From Streptococcus sanguinis (GTDB lineage: Bacteria; Bacillota; Bacilli; Lactobacillales; Streptococcaceae), in the NCBI GenBank assembly GCA_013378335.1, contig CP040556.1, positions 1,178,001 through 1,242,000 of the forward strand: a DNA stretch of 64,000 nt. The letters are read 5' to 3'. Below are positions 36,366-46,024 of the stretch, piece after piece (position 1 is the stretch's first letter; every line of letters starts with the position of its first letter). Under the pieces are notes generated by a model. That model did no database searches, was not told the DNA's origin, and worked only from the letters and a program-made list of their open reading frames with translations. A program made the position numbers and the translations under genes.

Positions 36366-37081
36366 TAATTTCTCCTCGTTGATTTTCTTTGATAAATGAT
36401 GCGACTGAGCAAGATGCTGACTTCATAGAGCAAAATCAGAGGTACTGTCATAGTCAAGTCACTGATAAAGTCAGCCGGTGTCAGGACAACAGCTAAAACC
36501 AGCAAAACGAAGTAAGCGTATCGTCTATATTTTACCAAAAATTTCGGATTGAGCAAACCTATAGAAGTCAGAAAGGACACAAGAACCGGCAGCTCAAAAA
36601 GGCATGCAATCGGAATAGTGGTATGAAAGACGAAACTAAGATAATTCTGTGCTGTCAGCCGAGTCTCAAAGAGCCCCTCCCCCAGCGACAGCAAAACCTG
36701 TAAAATAGCCGGAGTCACAAAGTAAAAACCGAAAGCCAGCCCCAGCACAAAACAGAGAAAGGTAGCCGGGATATAGGCGAAAACGGCTCGCGCTTCATTG
36801 GCTCGCAAAGCCGGTCGGACAAACTCCCAGACCTGATAAACTAAAAATGGCAAGGTCAGGGAAAAAGCGACCAGACTAGCCAGACTGATATAAATCCAAA
36901 GGATATCATCCGGACCCAGCACCAGCAGCTTCTGCTCAAAATTACTGGTTAGCCATCGATAAATATCGGCTGAAAAGAGCAAGCTGACTAGAAAAACCAG
37001 GAAAAAGCAAGCCAGTACTGCTAGAAAACGTCGTCTGAACTCAATCAAATGCTCAATAATAGTCTGTTCTTTTTTATCCAT
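36365..37081 (-). CDS. tatC: Twin-arginine translocase TatC
   Basis: 238 aa, six membrane segments; starts with HLIEFRRRFLAVLACF, the conserved TatC N-terminus, and has the periplasmic F-P-L-like loop features. Recognises the RR signal peptide. Overlaps the efeU end by 8 bp. Two-component TatAC of Gram-positive type, no TatB. Confidence 0.94.
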   Translation of the reverse strand: MDKKEQTIIEHLIEFRRRFLAVLACFFLVFLVSLLFSADIYRWLTSNFEQKLLVLGPDDILWIYISLASLVAFSLTLPFLVYQVWEFVRPALRANEARAVFAYIPATFLCFVLGLAFGFYFVTPAILQVLLSLGEGLFETRLTAQNYLSFVFHTTIPIACLFELPVLVSFLTSIGLLNPKFLVKYRRYAYFVLLVLAVVLTPADFISDLTMTVPLILLYEVSILLSRIIYQRKSTRRN

Positions 37082-38772
37082 GCTGCTGCTCGCTTCTCTG
37101 ATTTTTCCAGCTTACATAGACAATCAGTAAGATAAAGAATGCCTGACTAACTACCACTTCTAGGCTTGGATAAATCCCCATCCATTCTACAGTCACAAAG
37201 CCATTGATTAAGTGAGTCGGTAGGATATTGGTTAGCTGAAGGGCATGGATGCTGACGCCCAGCATCTTAAAGGCCAGAGCATAGATTAGCCAGGTCAGCC
37301 AGAAGAAAATACTGTGTGGCTTGAGCAGACCAGACGCCTTGCTCATGATAAAGGCCAGCAAGACCAAGACCAGAAGAGCCAAGCCGATTCCCAAAAGGAA
37401 ATCAGTCATAGTGATGCGCGGCAGAATTCCCGCATAAAAGAGGATGGTCTCAGCCCCTTCACGGAAAACTGCCAGAAAACTAAGAGCAAACATGGAAAGA
37501 AAACTGCCTGTGGCTGTTACAGCCTTCATCTGATTTCCATGAAGGCATTCCATTTTTGAATAGAAGACTTGCTGTGCAGCCATATACCAACCAATATCAT
37601 CATGGCGACAGCAAAAATTCCCACTGCACCTTCGATAATCTCACGATTGGATCCGGAAGCAACTGCCGGGAAAAGAAACTGCAGCAAAGCTGCAATCACA
37701 GCACTGGCTAGAACTCCACTCGCTGCGCCAGCATAGACCCATTTGAGTCCTTTTTTCATCTTGGAGGCTTTCAGAGTCGTTACCAAAGCCATGACGATCA
37801 AGAGCGCTTCTACACCCTCACGCAGCAAAATCAGCATAGCATCAAAGAAATGATAGGAAGCTGTCGTATCAATCTGTGACAGCTCACTAATCAAGGTTTC
37901 TAGCTGCTTTTGATACTTCTCTTCGCTACCCTTGACCATAATAACAGGCGTCTGACTCTCGACCTTGTTATAAAGCGACGGATTATTGACACTGACATCT
38001 CCTTCAATAGTTGGCCAAATAGTAATGAACTCTTTCATCTTGGCAGCGGCCTTTTTATCATCGCCGCTTCGAAGAGACTCAAGGCCTCCTCTAGGAGCTT
38101 AATCCCATCTTTCAGAGTCAGATTGCCAGCAGTTTCTTGGATTTTTTCTCCTTTGACAAAATTATCAATGGCAGTTTTCAAATCATCAAATGAAGACTGA
38201 ATCATGTCAAAGTCAGTAGGCTCCGTCTCAATGGCGCTGCGCAGGAATGAAATAGCTGTTTCTACCTTGCCGTAATGAGCTGTGCTGTTGTCTCGGACCA
38301 CGCTTTCATTGGTGGTCCAGGTGCTATTCATCTTCTTGTATGCTTCTCGAGTCGCTTCTAAATCCTTAGCACTAATAGCCTTTTGTAGATTTTCAAATTT
38401 TGGCTCTAGCTTACTGAGAAGCTTCTTTTTCTCGGCCTCTAAGTCGACTGGATTCTGCTCTTTCTCAAATTTCAAGAGGGCAGAAGAGATCTGTGTCAGT
38501 TTCTCCTCCGTCACCTGACCCGATAAGTCTAGTGCCTTGCTTACCTCTTGTCCCGCTGCAGAGTCGTGATTAGCCACCTTTTCAAAGTCAGTCTTGATTT
38601 CTCCAACTAGCTGCTTGGCTTTTTCCTGATCATTCTGCTTGACTGCAGTACTGGCATCAGTGATTTTGACGAATAAACTGCTGTAGTTCTCGTCCGCTAA
38701 AACTGGCTTAGCCAAAAAGATCAGCAAGAGACCTAAGACAAATAGGCTTTTATTCAAATAATTTTTGACCAA
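37074..38772 (-). pseudogene. efeU: FTR1/EfeU iron permease with extracellular N-domain, frameshifted twice
   Basis: High-affinity ferrous/ferric iron permease. A signal peptide (LFVLGLLLIFLAKPVLA) and a helical extracellular domain (about 30-330) precede the seven-helix permease with the iron-binding motifs LREGVEALL and FREGAETIL. The frame is broken near 38068 (FE-SGDDKKAAAKMKEF, one A missing) and near 37535 (AFME-NQMKAV, one A missing). Restored length about 566 aa, the usual size for this fused form. Operon efeM-efeB-efeU-tatC-tatA. Confidence 0.87.
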
Positions 38773-39958
38773 GGTACTCTCCTTTTTTCACTCCACCAAA
38801 GCAAGCAAACAAGCCACTGCCGACATGTGTGACGTACTCATTCATCTTATCTTGAGCGCCTAGATTGGTCTGAACTTTGACAAAGCTGTCTGGATCTTTT
38901 TGGAAAGATAGAAAGAGCAAGCCAGTGTCAAACTGACCAGTACTTTCATCAATCCCATCCGAGTACGAGTAAGACCGGCGGTATATAGGCTTATCAACCT
39001 CCTTGGCCAGACGGACATGTGAATCCTCTGGCAGCAAGTCTAAGTCAACCTCGTCAAACTCGTCTTTCTTGCCAAAAGGCGCTCCGCTTTCCTTGTAGCG
39101 GCCAAAAGTATTTTCTTGCTCCTGCAGATTGGTCCGATCCCAGGTCTCAAGGAACATCTGGATTCGGCGGACAGCCATGTAAGAGCCACCCTGCATCCAG
39201 TCCTTGCTGTCGCACCAAATGACCTTATCGAAGTCTTTTTCCTTGGTCACATTGGCCGTGCCGTCCTTAAATCCAAAGAGATTACGAGGCGTTGACATCC
39301 GGTCTCCGATAGCTGCAAAGCCTGACTGACTCCACTTCATGGTGATGGCATTTCTGCCCTTGCGGACCAGATTGCGGACCGCATGAAAGGCTACCTGCTC
39401 ATCATCTGCGCAGGCTTGGATGACAATATCGCCACCCGTATATTTTTCTTTGAGTTGCTCCTTTGGAAAAGGCGGCAAATCCCGAAAAGCCTTAGGTCGT
39501 TTGTCTGACAAGCCCATTTTTTTCAGAAAATCGGCTGAGACACCAAAGGTCAAGGTCAGTCGATAAGGGTTGAGACCGACAGTTTCTCCAGTATCTGTTG
39601 GCGGCAAAAGAGCATTTGAATTATCTTTTTTGACTAATTCTCCATCGACTAGCTTCTCGCTATAGGCTGTCCAGTCCTTGAAGAGCTGGATAATGGTCTC
39701 CCTATCTGTCGTATGCAAATCCAGAATAACAAAGTAGATATTTTTCTGCATGGGAGTTGTAATACCCGCCTGATGCTCTCCATAGAAGCTGATTTCTTCC
39801 TCACCGTCAGCGAATTTCTTATCTTCCTTCGCCTGATTAGCGAAAAAAGCAGATGCACCAGAGACACCCAGTGCAAGACCAGCGCCTCCAATCCCTGCTT
39901 TTTTAAGAAATTCACGACGATCCATCTTTTTATTAAACCATTTTTCGTCGTTTGTCAT
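38750..39958 (-). CDS. efeB: EfeB, Dyp-type haem peroxidase with Tat signal
   Basis: 402 aa. Twin-arginine signal RREFLKK at residues 14-20 followed by a hydrophobic GIGGAGLALGVSGASAFF stretch. Dyp peroxidase domain with the GFKDGTANV motif carrying the catalytic aspartate. EfeB/FepB homologues oxidise ferrous iron or release iron from haem for EfeU. Intact. Start lies just after the efeM stop; end overlaps the efeU start. Confidence 0.94.
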   Translation of the reverse strand: MTNDEKWFNKKMDRREFLKKAGIGGAGLALGVSGASAFFANQAKEDKKFADGEEEISFYGEHQAGITTPMQKNIYFVILDLHTTDRETIIQLFKDWTAYSEKLVDGELVKKDNSNALLPPTDTGETVGLNPYRLTLTFGVSADFLKKMGLSDKRPKAFRDLPPFPKEQLKEKYTGGDIVIQACADDEQVAFHAVRNLVRKGRNAITMKWSQSGFAAIGDRMSTPRNLFGFKDGTANVTKEKDFDKVIWCDSKDWMQGGSYMAVRRIQMFLETWDRTNLQEQENTFGRYKESGAPFGKKDEFDEVDLDLLPEDSHVRLAKEVDKPIYRRSYSYSDGIDESTGQFDTGLLFLSFQKDPDSFVKVQTNLGAQDKMNEYVTHVGSGLFACFGGVKKGEYLGQKLFE

Positions 39959-39962
39959 ATCT

Positions 39963-40834
39963 TTATTCCCCGTCTAGAATGACTCCCATTTGTGAAAGAG
40001 GCTCACCCAGTTTTGTTACAGCTTCCGCCAGCTCCTTGGTGTCTTCTTTTGTCAATTCTGTATAGAGCTTGTAGTTTTCAGAGTCGGTCATGTGCTTATC
40101 TAGGAGACTATTGACGTTCTTAAACTCAAGTTCCAAGGTCTTGACAAGCTTCTCGTCCTTGTCTTGAATCAATGGCTTGAAGAGCTCAAAAATCTTTTCT
40201 GCCCCTTCAATATTGGCTCGGAAATCATAGAGATCTGTATGGGAGAATACTTCTTCCTCGCCTGTAATCTTGCTGGTCGCCACTTCATTGAGCAAGTCAA
40301 CAGCGCCTGTCAGCATCATATCTGGCGTCACTTCAACCGTTGCGATTTTAGCCTTTAGCTCCTTGATATCGTTAACCAGCTGATCGGCATAGCTTTCAGT
40401 GCCCTTGGTTGTATTTTGCTCCCACATGATTTTTCAATGCGGTGGAAACCAGACCAGCCTTCTTCGGTCTTGTTTTCGTCTACATAGTCGACTAAGCGGA
40501 AGTCAATTTTAACATCTGATTCACCAAAGCTCTCAGCAATCGGCTCCGAGCGCTCGTAGGCCATCCGGATAAGCGGATATTGCTTTTTAGCCTCATCAAG
40601 CTTTCCTTCTTTAAGGGTATCACGAAACTTCTCCGTATCTGTCAGGAGCTGATCGATTTGTCCTTGGACAAAGGTTTTGTAATCCGCTGTCGCCTTGTCC
40701 AATTCTTTCTGATTGACATGCGTTTGGCTGCTAGATGTTTGACTGCTTGAGCCAGTCTTATTTGTAGAATTGTTGGCTGCACAGCCAGTCAGTAAAATTG
40801 CCGTTGAAAATAGGACGATGCCAAGTTTTTTCAT
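39963..40834 (-). pseudogene. efeM: EfeM/EfeO iron-binding lipoprotein, frameshifted
   Basis: Lipoprotein (lipobox LLTGC) with an imelysin-like M75 domain; the HxxE metal motif is in GFHRIEK. The frame breaks right after it at a T run (40430-40434 plus strand; one base short), where IEK should continue IMWEQNTTKGTESYADQ. Restored length about 290 aa. It presumably binds iron outside the membrane for EfeB/EfeU. First gene of the operon. Confidence 0.86.
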
Positions 40835-40879
40835 GGTGACTCCTTTGTTTTCTCTCTGATATGAGATTATTTCCTGTAA

Positions 40880-40926
40880 ATTATACCAGTTTTTTTCTCA
40901 TATTTCAAGAAATTGTCTGACAATTT
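40880..40926 (-). promoter_or_regulatory. efe-tat operon promoter with adjoining 17-bp palindrome
   Basis: Minus strand: -35 TTGAAA (40908-40903), 17-bp spacer, extended -10 TGGTATAAT ending at 40880. AAATTGTCTGACAATTT (40910-40926) is a perfect palindrome abutting the -35, a likely regulator site. It does not match the Fur, PerR, MntR/ScaR or AdcR consensus as I know them. Confidence 0.7.
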
Positions 40927-40951
40927 AATCAAAAACTATATATTAAGACCA

Positions 40952-42514
40952 CTAAAGCAGTGCTTCTTTGACTTTCCCAATCTCCGTCTTTTTCAGGACC
41001 AAATAAATCGTATCTCCCAGATAGAGGCGCGTGCTGCCATTGACTGTCTGAGTCTTGCCCTTGTGGATATTCATAGTAATCAAAACTCCATCTGGTAAGT
41101 TTAGCTCATGCACTTGCCGACCTGCAATCTTTTCAGAAACAGGGATTTCAATTAAAGTCGTATCTCCCTTGTCTTCGATACTGTCTGGCAACATTTTTTC
41201 CAGCATGGCCTCATAGACGGGCGCTCCTTTTAGCAAATCCATGATGATGTAAGCTGTCAGAGTGACCAGTCCCAGCGGCATGAGATTACTAATGTCTCCA
41301 ACCATCTCTGTGACCAGAATCATGGCTGTTAGCGGAGCCTTGGAAATGGCGCCAAAATAACCACTCATGCCTAGGATAATGAAAATTGGAAATTGCTCCT
41401 GAGAAATCAAACCCAGCTGCAGACAGACTGCACCCATTGCTCCGCCAAGCAATGACCCCAGAGCTAGAATAGGCAGGAAAATCCCCCCCGGCAATCCACT
41501 CCCGTAACTTAACATACTCCAGACAAAACGCAGAGCAAAAAACAAGAGCAAGGTTCCTACAGTGTAATGACCAGCAGTCAAAGATAAAATCAACTGATTG
41601 CCCCCGCCCAACAAGTGTGGTAAGAAATAACCAATCGGAAGAATCAAGGCAAAGGCCAGAATAGGATAGTAGGCTTCTGACATCCCAAATATTCGGCCCA
41701 AAAACTGATAAACCAGCTGAATATTCAAAATAACTTTCTCATAAATAAAGCCTGACAAGCCCAGCAGCAAGCCCATGACTAGGTAGATCCAATACTGCTC
41801 CAGCCTCATGACTGGGATATTATCCGGCATATCCAGCACTGGCGTCAGTCCAAACATGGAGAGCGAGACAAAGTTAGCGACTAAACTAGCCGCCAGCGTA
41901 GAAACCCAGAAAAAACGTGAAAAATGACGGTAAACTTCTTCTACTACGAATAGCAGACCTGCGATTGGTGCATTAAAAGCTGCTGCTAAGCCTGCTGCCG
42001 CACCGCTAGCAATGAGCGCCCTCTCCTCAGCAGCACTTAAATTCAGAAATTTAGAGATGCCTTTGCCACTCATACCACCCAGCTGAATACTTGGCCCTTC
42101 TCGACCCAACATCAGACCGCTGGAAATGGCTAAAATCCCCAATACAAACTTCTTCCAGAGAACACTCCACCAAGAAAGCGACATCAGGCCTTTCAGCTCT
42201 GCTTCGACCTGCGGAATCCCCGACCCCTTGATATTTTTCTCCGACTTTACCAAGCGGGCATTGAGCAAGACAATGAAACAATAAAGCAATACCAAGGCCA
42301 GTAACCAAAGCAAAGATTGCTGACTCCTATGGTAGACATCCTGCACTAAATGAAAGATTTTTTCAATCAAAAAGCGAAAAATGCCTACTACTAGTCCAGC
42401 AAACATCCCAACTAAAACACCTCGCAAAACCTGGGAAATAATCGAATGAGTTGCGAAATTAAATTCTCTCTTGATGTCGTCCTCACGTGAGCTAACCTCT
42501 TTTGCCATTCCCAA
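40952..42514 (-). CDS. ClC-family chloride channel/antiporter with TrkA-C domain
   Basis: 520 aa. ClC membrane domain (about 30-430) with GREGPSIQLGG and GSGLPGGIFLPIL selectivity motifs, then a C-terminal TrkA-C-like regulatory domain (LIEIPVSEKIAGRQVHELNLP). Bacterial members are usually Cl-/H+ or fluoride-related exchangers; this one has the chloride-type signature GSGIP. An ordinary streptococcal gene, intact. Confidence 0.9.
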   Translation of the reverse strand: MGMAKEVSSREDDIKREFNFATHSIISQVLRGVLVGMFAGLVVGIFRFLIEKIFHLVQDVYHRSQQSLLWLLALVLLYCFIVLLNARLVKSEKNIKGSGIPQVEAELKGLMSLSWWSVLWKKFVLGILAISSGLMLGREGPSIQLGGMSGKGISKFLNLSAAEERALIASGAAAGLAAAFNAPIAGLLFVVEEVYRHFSRFFWVSTLAASLVANFVSLSMFGLTPVLDMPDNIPVMRLEQYWIYLVMGLLLGLSGFIYEKVILNIQLVYQFLGRIFGMSEAYYPILAFALILPIGYFLPHLLGGGNQLILSLTAGHYTVGTLLLFFALRFVWSMLSYGSGLPGGIFLPILALGSLLGGAMGAVCLQLGLISQEQFPIFIILGMSGYFGAISKAPLTAMILVTEMVGDISNLMPLGLVTLTAYIIMDLLKGAPVYEAMLEKMLPDSIEDKGDTTLIEIPVSEKIAGRQVHELNLPDGVLITMNIHKGKTQTVNGSTRLYLGDTIYLVLKKTEIGKVKEALL

Positions 42515-42623
42515 TCTCCTCTAAATAGTTACTTTACCAATATTCTAGCACAAAGCAGGCCTGATAAACAGATGAAATATAAATTTCTTATTTCAGCTTT
42601 CTTTTTAAAGACTCTACACAAAA

Positions 42624-42647
42624 AAGTCCGGGAATTGTCCCAGACTT
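42624..42647 (-). terminator. Terminator after nox
   Basis: Minus strand AAGTCTGGGA-caat-TCCCGGACTT, one mismatch, then TTTT. Confidence 0.75.
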
Positions 42648-42657
42648 AATTATTTTC

Positions 42658-44035
42658 TTATTTAGCGCGCAAAGCTGCTTGAGTAATGTAGTTGTATGGT
42701 TTGTTGAAGTGTGGCAGGAAGAAGAGATCCAGCAAGGCCAATTTATCAATTGTAACCTTTTCCTGAATGGCCAATGAGAACATGTGAATCCCCATAGACA
42801 TATCTTCTCTAGAAACCATCTGAGCTCCAAGAACTACACGTGTATCTTTATCATAGACAATCTTAATTGTAACATCATGATGCTCAACCTTTTCAAGGAA
42901 GGTTGGTTTTTTGAGTATCTTTAAACTCAACTACTGCTGGGCTGTAACCAAAGCGTTTAGCTTTTTCTTCTGTCAGACCAGTTGAAACCATCTTCAGACC
43001 AAAGATTTCGATACCATTAGAACCTTGAACACCGTTAGATTCCAATTCATGACCACAAGCATTATGAGCTGCTACGATACCAGAGCGCAGGGCGTTAGAA
43101 GCCAAGGCAATGTAGTTTGTATCATTGATAGAATTATCGTAGACAGTCGCACAGTCACCGATTGCATAAACATCATTGATGCTAGTTTCTTGCTTCTTAT
43201 CCACCAAGAAAGCACCATTGCGGAATGTTTCCAACTTGCCAGCACCAAGACCAGTGTTTGGACGGAAACCAACAGCAAGCACTACCATGTCAACATCATA
43301 GCTAGCCTTATCTGTTACAATGCGTTCTACCTTGCTTTCACCCTCAATAGCTTGAACAGTTTGACCGAAGGCTAATTGAACACCGTTGTCTTCAAGGTTT
43401 TGGCGCATCATATCAGACAAGTCGTGGTCATAGTAACCAGCCAAGCAAGTATCCACAACATCAATCAGAATCACTTCTTTACCAAGACGTTTGAAGGCTT
43501 CTGCCAACTCAACCCCAATATAACCAGCACCTACTACTGCCACACGTTCGATATGTTTGCTCTTGTCTTGCAATTTCTCGATAACATCTGCAGCATTTTG
43601 ATACAATTTTACGAATTGCAGATTTTCTAAGGTTGATTTAAATTCGCGGCTGTTAGGATCAAACTCAGCACCTTTGATTGGCGGAAGAATTGGCTGAGAA
43701 CCTGTAGCTAAAATCAATTTGTCATAAGACTCTACATGCTCTTTGCCATCAACGATAGCTGTAACTTTTTTCGCATCATAATCAATTGACTCAACTGGTG
43801 AATTCATATAAACTTTTGCGCCTTTTGCTTCAAAAGTTTCTTTGTCTGCATAAAAAAGTCCATCTGGCTTGCTGATTTGCTGTCCAATCCAAAGGGCCAT
43901 TCCGCATGCCAAGAATGAAATGTTTGAGTTTTGGTCAAAAATAACTACTTCATTTTCTGCACCATAATTATCCAACATTGTATTAATACACGCTGTACCT
44001 GCGTGGTTTGCACCAACTACAACGATTTTACTCAT
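42658..44035 (-). pseudogene. nox: Water-forming NADH oxidase, single frameshift
   Basis: H2O-forming flavoprotein oxidase, regenerating NAD with oxygen. FAD motif [13 protein letters not shown], redox cysteine 44 in [14 protein letters not shown]-binding [14 protein letters not shown]. After VEFKDTQK the frame shifts at a run of six T (42907-42912 plus strand; five expected), resuming [12 protein letters not shown] to a normal end. Restored protein about 458 aa. Given its importance for aerobic growth, a base-calling error is likely. Confidence 0.88.
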
Positions 44036-44072
44036 AAGAATAGTCCTACCTTAATTTATAATTTACTAGACA

Positions 44073-44101
44073 AGTATATCATCTCCTGTGAGCGTTTACA
44101 A
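44073..44101 (-). promoter_or_regulatory. nox promoter with fully matching cre box
   Basis: Minus strand: -35 TTGTAA (44101-44096), 17-bp spacer, -10 TATACT (44078-44073). TGTAAACGCTCACA (44100-44087) matches TGWAANCGNTNWCA at every position and covers the -35 and spacer, so CcpA repression is expected. Confidence 0.75.
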
Positions 44102-44198
44102 GAAATTTGCTCGAAATTTTCAAAAATTCTTAGACTCCCTAAAAAGCTGTACCACTGCAGTCTAAATGCTTCATAAAAACTACTTTTTTCCAAAGTTT

Positions 44199-44213
44199 TA
44201 TTTTCTGAAAATA
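44199..44213. promoter_or_regulatory. CodY-like box between nox and apbE
   Basis: TATTTTCTGAAAATA matches the CodY consensus AATTTTCWGAAAATT at 13 of 15 positions and is a perfect palindrome around its centre. It lies 15 bp upstream of the apbE -35. Confidence 0.6.
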
Positions 44214-44227
44214 TAACAAATTTAAGA

Positions 44228-44256
44228 TTGTGAAACCGGTATCTTTTTGATATAAT
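44228..44256 (+). promoter_or_regulatory. apbE promoter
   Basis: -35 TTGTGA (44228-44233), 17-bp spacer, -10 TATAAT (44251-44256), 39 bp before the GTG start. Confidence 0.7.
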
Positions 44257-44294
44257 AAGGTCAGAGAGGTTAATTTTAGAAAGGTTGTGATAAT

Positions 44295-45230
44295 GTGGAC
44301 TTCGCTTCTCGCTCGCTTCATTTGATGGGAAGTACAATTTGTATCTCTCTCTATCATGAGCGGGCGGAAATACTCTTAGATGAGGCGGTCCAACTGCTTC
44401 ATCTCTATAAAAATCGCTTCAGTGCCAATGATGAAGACTCTGAACTCATGACTATCAACCATTTGGCAGGATTTAAAAGTGTCTCAGTTCATCCAGAGCT
44501 TTTTGAGCTGATTGAGCTGGGAAAATATCACAGCCTAGCAGAAGGCAGCCACTTAAATATCACGATTGGCCCTCTAGTCCAGACCTGGCGGATAGGATTT
44601 TCAGACGCTCATCTCCCAAGTACGGAGGAGATTCAGCAAGCTCTGAGCTTAACCGACCCAAATTTGCTTGAGCTGAACCCAGAAGACCATAGTGTCTTTT
44701 TGGCTAAGAAAGGCATGAAGCTGGATTTAGGCGCCTTGGCTAAAGGATATATCGCTGATAAAATTAAGGACTATTTTCTGAGTCAGGGAGTGACTTCTGC
44801 TCTTATCAATCTCGGTGGCAATGTTCTGACGATTGGGAAAAATGCAGTCAGCCAGCGCGCCTGGCGAATTGGCATCCAAAATCCCAAGCAGCCTCGCGGC
44901 AAGCACTCAGCTATCTTAGCTGTCACCAATCAGTCAGTGGTCACATCAGGAATCTACGAGCGAACCCTTACAGTGGATGGGCAAAACTACCATCACATTC
45001 TGAATCGCAAAACAGGTTATCCTATCGAAAATCAATTGGCTAGTCTGACCATTGTTTCAGACAAGTCGGTAGATGGTGAAATCTGGACGACTCGCCTATT
45101 TGGTGAAAGTCCGACATCAATTCTGTCTCAGATTGAACATCAAACAGGGATTGAAGCATTGATTATCACCCAGGATAGTCAGCTCTTCTGTAGCTCAGGC
45201 CTTTTAGAGCAGATAATTCCTGCTTCTTAA
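44295..45230 (+). CDS. apbE: ApbE-family FMN transferase (cytosolic form)
   Basis: 311 aa; covalently attaches FMN from FAD to Thr/Ser in a target motif. FAD-binding LDLGALAKGYIADKI, SALINLGGNV and the metal-site region SVDGEIWTT are clear. There is no signal peptide or lipobox, unlike the usual exported ApbE, so it should act in the cytosol. GTG start with GAAAGG 10 nt upstream; the ATG at 44293 is out of frame. The likely substrate is encoded two genes downstream. Confidence 0.9.
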   Translation: MDFASRSLHLMGSTICISLYHERAEILLDEAVQLLHLYKNRFSANDEDSELMTINHLAGFKSVSVHPELFELIELGKYHSLAEGSHLNITIGPLVQTWRIGFSDAHLPSTEEIQQALSLTDPNLLELNPEDHSVFLAKKGMKLDLGALAKGYIADKIKDYFLSQGVTSALINLGGNVLTIGKNAVSQRAWRIGIQNPKQPRGKHSAILAVTNQSVVTSGIYERTLTVDGQNYHHILNRKTGYPIENQLASLTIVSDKSVDGEIWTTRLFGESPTSILSQIEHQTGIEALIITQDSQLFCSSGLLEQIIPAS

Positions 45231-45401
45231 TTTTCAAAAGTGATAACTTTGTTGCCACACCAAGCGGTACCTCTATCGCCCTATCTTTTATAAACATGCT
45301 CATTAAAAAAACGCCCTCTCTTTCTTCTAGGTTTTACTTGCTTAAAGAAAAATAAATGCACACATGAGGGCACTGTATCTTAATTTCAGAAAGGAAATTC
45401 T

Positions 45402-46007
45402 ATGTTAAAACTTATTGCAATTGTTGGAACAAATTCTAACCGTTCTACAAACCGGCAACTTCTTCAATATATGTCTAAGCACTTCGCTGACAAGGCTGAA
45501 ATCGAGCTGGTTGAGATTAAAGATATCCCTATGTTTAATAAACCTGCTGATAGAAACGTACCTGAATTGGTATCAGAAATTGCCGAAAAAATCGATGCTG
45601 CGGATGGCGTACTTATTGGCACACCTGAATACGACCATTCTATCCCAGCTGTGCTCATGAATGCTCTGGCTTGGCTTTCTTACGGAATTTATCCACTGCT
45701 GAACAAACCTGTCATGATCACTGGTGCTTCTTATGGTACACTTGGCTCCTCTCGTGCCCAATTGCAGCTCCGTCAAATTTTGAACGCTCCAGAAATCAAG
45801 GCAACTGTTCTTCCAGATGAGTTCTTGCTTTCACATTCTCTTCAAGCTTTTGACCAAAGCGGAGACTTGGTAGATCTTGATGTTGTCAAAAAATTGGATG
45901 CTATCTTTGATGACTTCCGTATCTTTGTCAAAATCACCGAAAAATTGCGCAACGCACAAGAATTGCTTCGCAAAGATGCTGAAGAATTTAACTGGGAAAA
46001 ATTGTAA
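45402..46007 (+). CDS. NADPH-dependent FMN reductase-like flavodoxin-fold protein
   Basis: 201 aa flavodoxin-like quinone/FMN reductase: starts LKLIAIVGTNSNRSTNRQL (phosphate-binding loop), with IGTPEYDHSIPAVL and GASYGTLGSSRAQ. Paralogous to the N-terminal half of the next gene, 17 bp downstream. AGAAAGGAAA precedes the ATG. Probably supplies electrons to, or works beside, the flavinylated partner. Confidence 0.88.
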   Translation: MLKLIAIVGTNSNRSTNRQLLQYMSKHFADKAEIELVEIKDIPMFNKPADRNVPELVSEIAEKIDAADGVLIGTPEYDHSIPAVLMNALAWLSYGIYPLLNKPVMITGASYGTLGSSRAQLQLRQILNAPEIKATVLPDEFLLSHSLQAFDQSGDLVDLDVVKKLDAIFDDFRIFVKITEKLRNAQELLRKDAEEFNWEKL

Positions 46008-46024
46008 GATAGGAGACTGAAAGA

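Noticed and set aside
42588..44035. Programmed frameshifting in nox and the other split genes
   Set aside because: The breaks occur in unrelated genes at different places, need both plus and minus shifts, and lack slippery-site plus structure signals.
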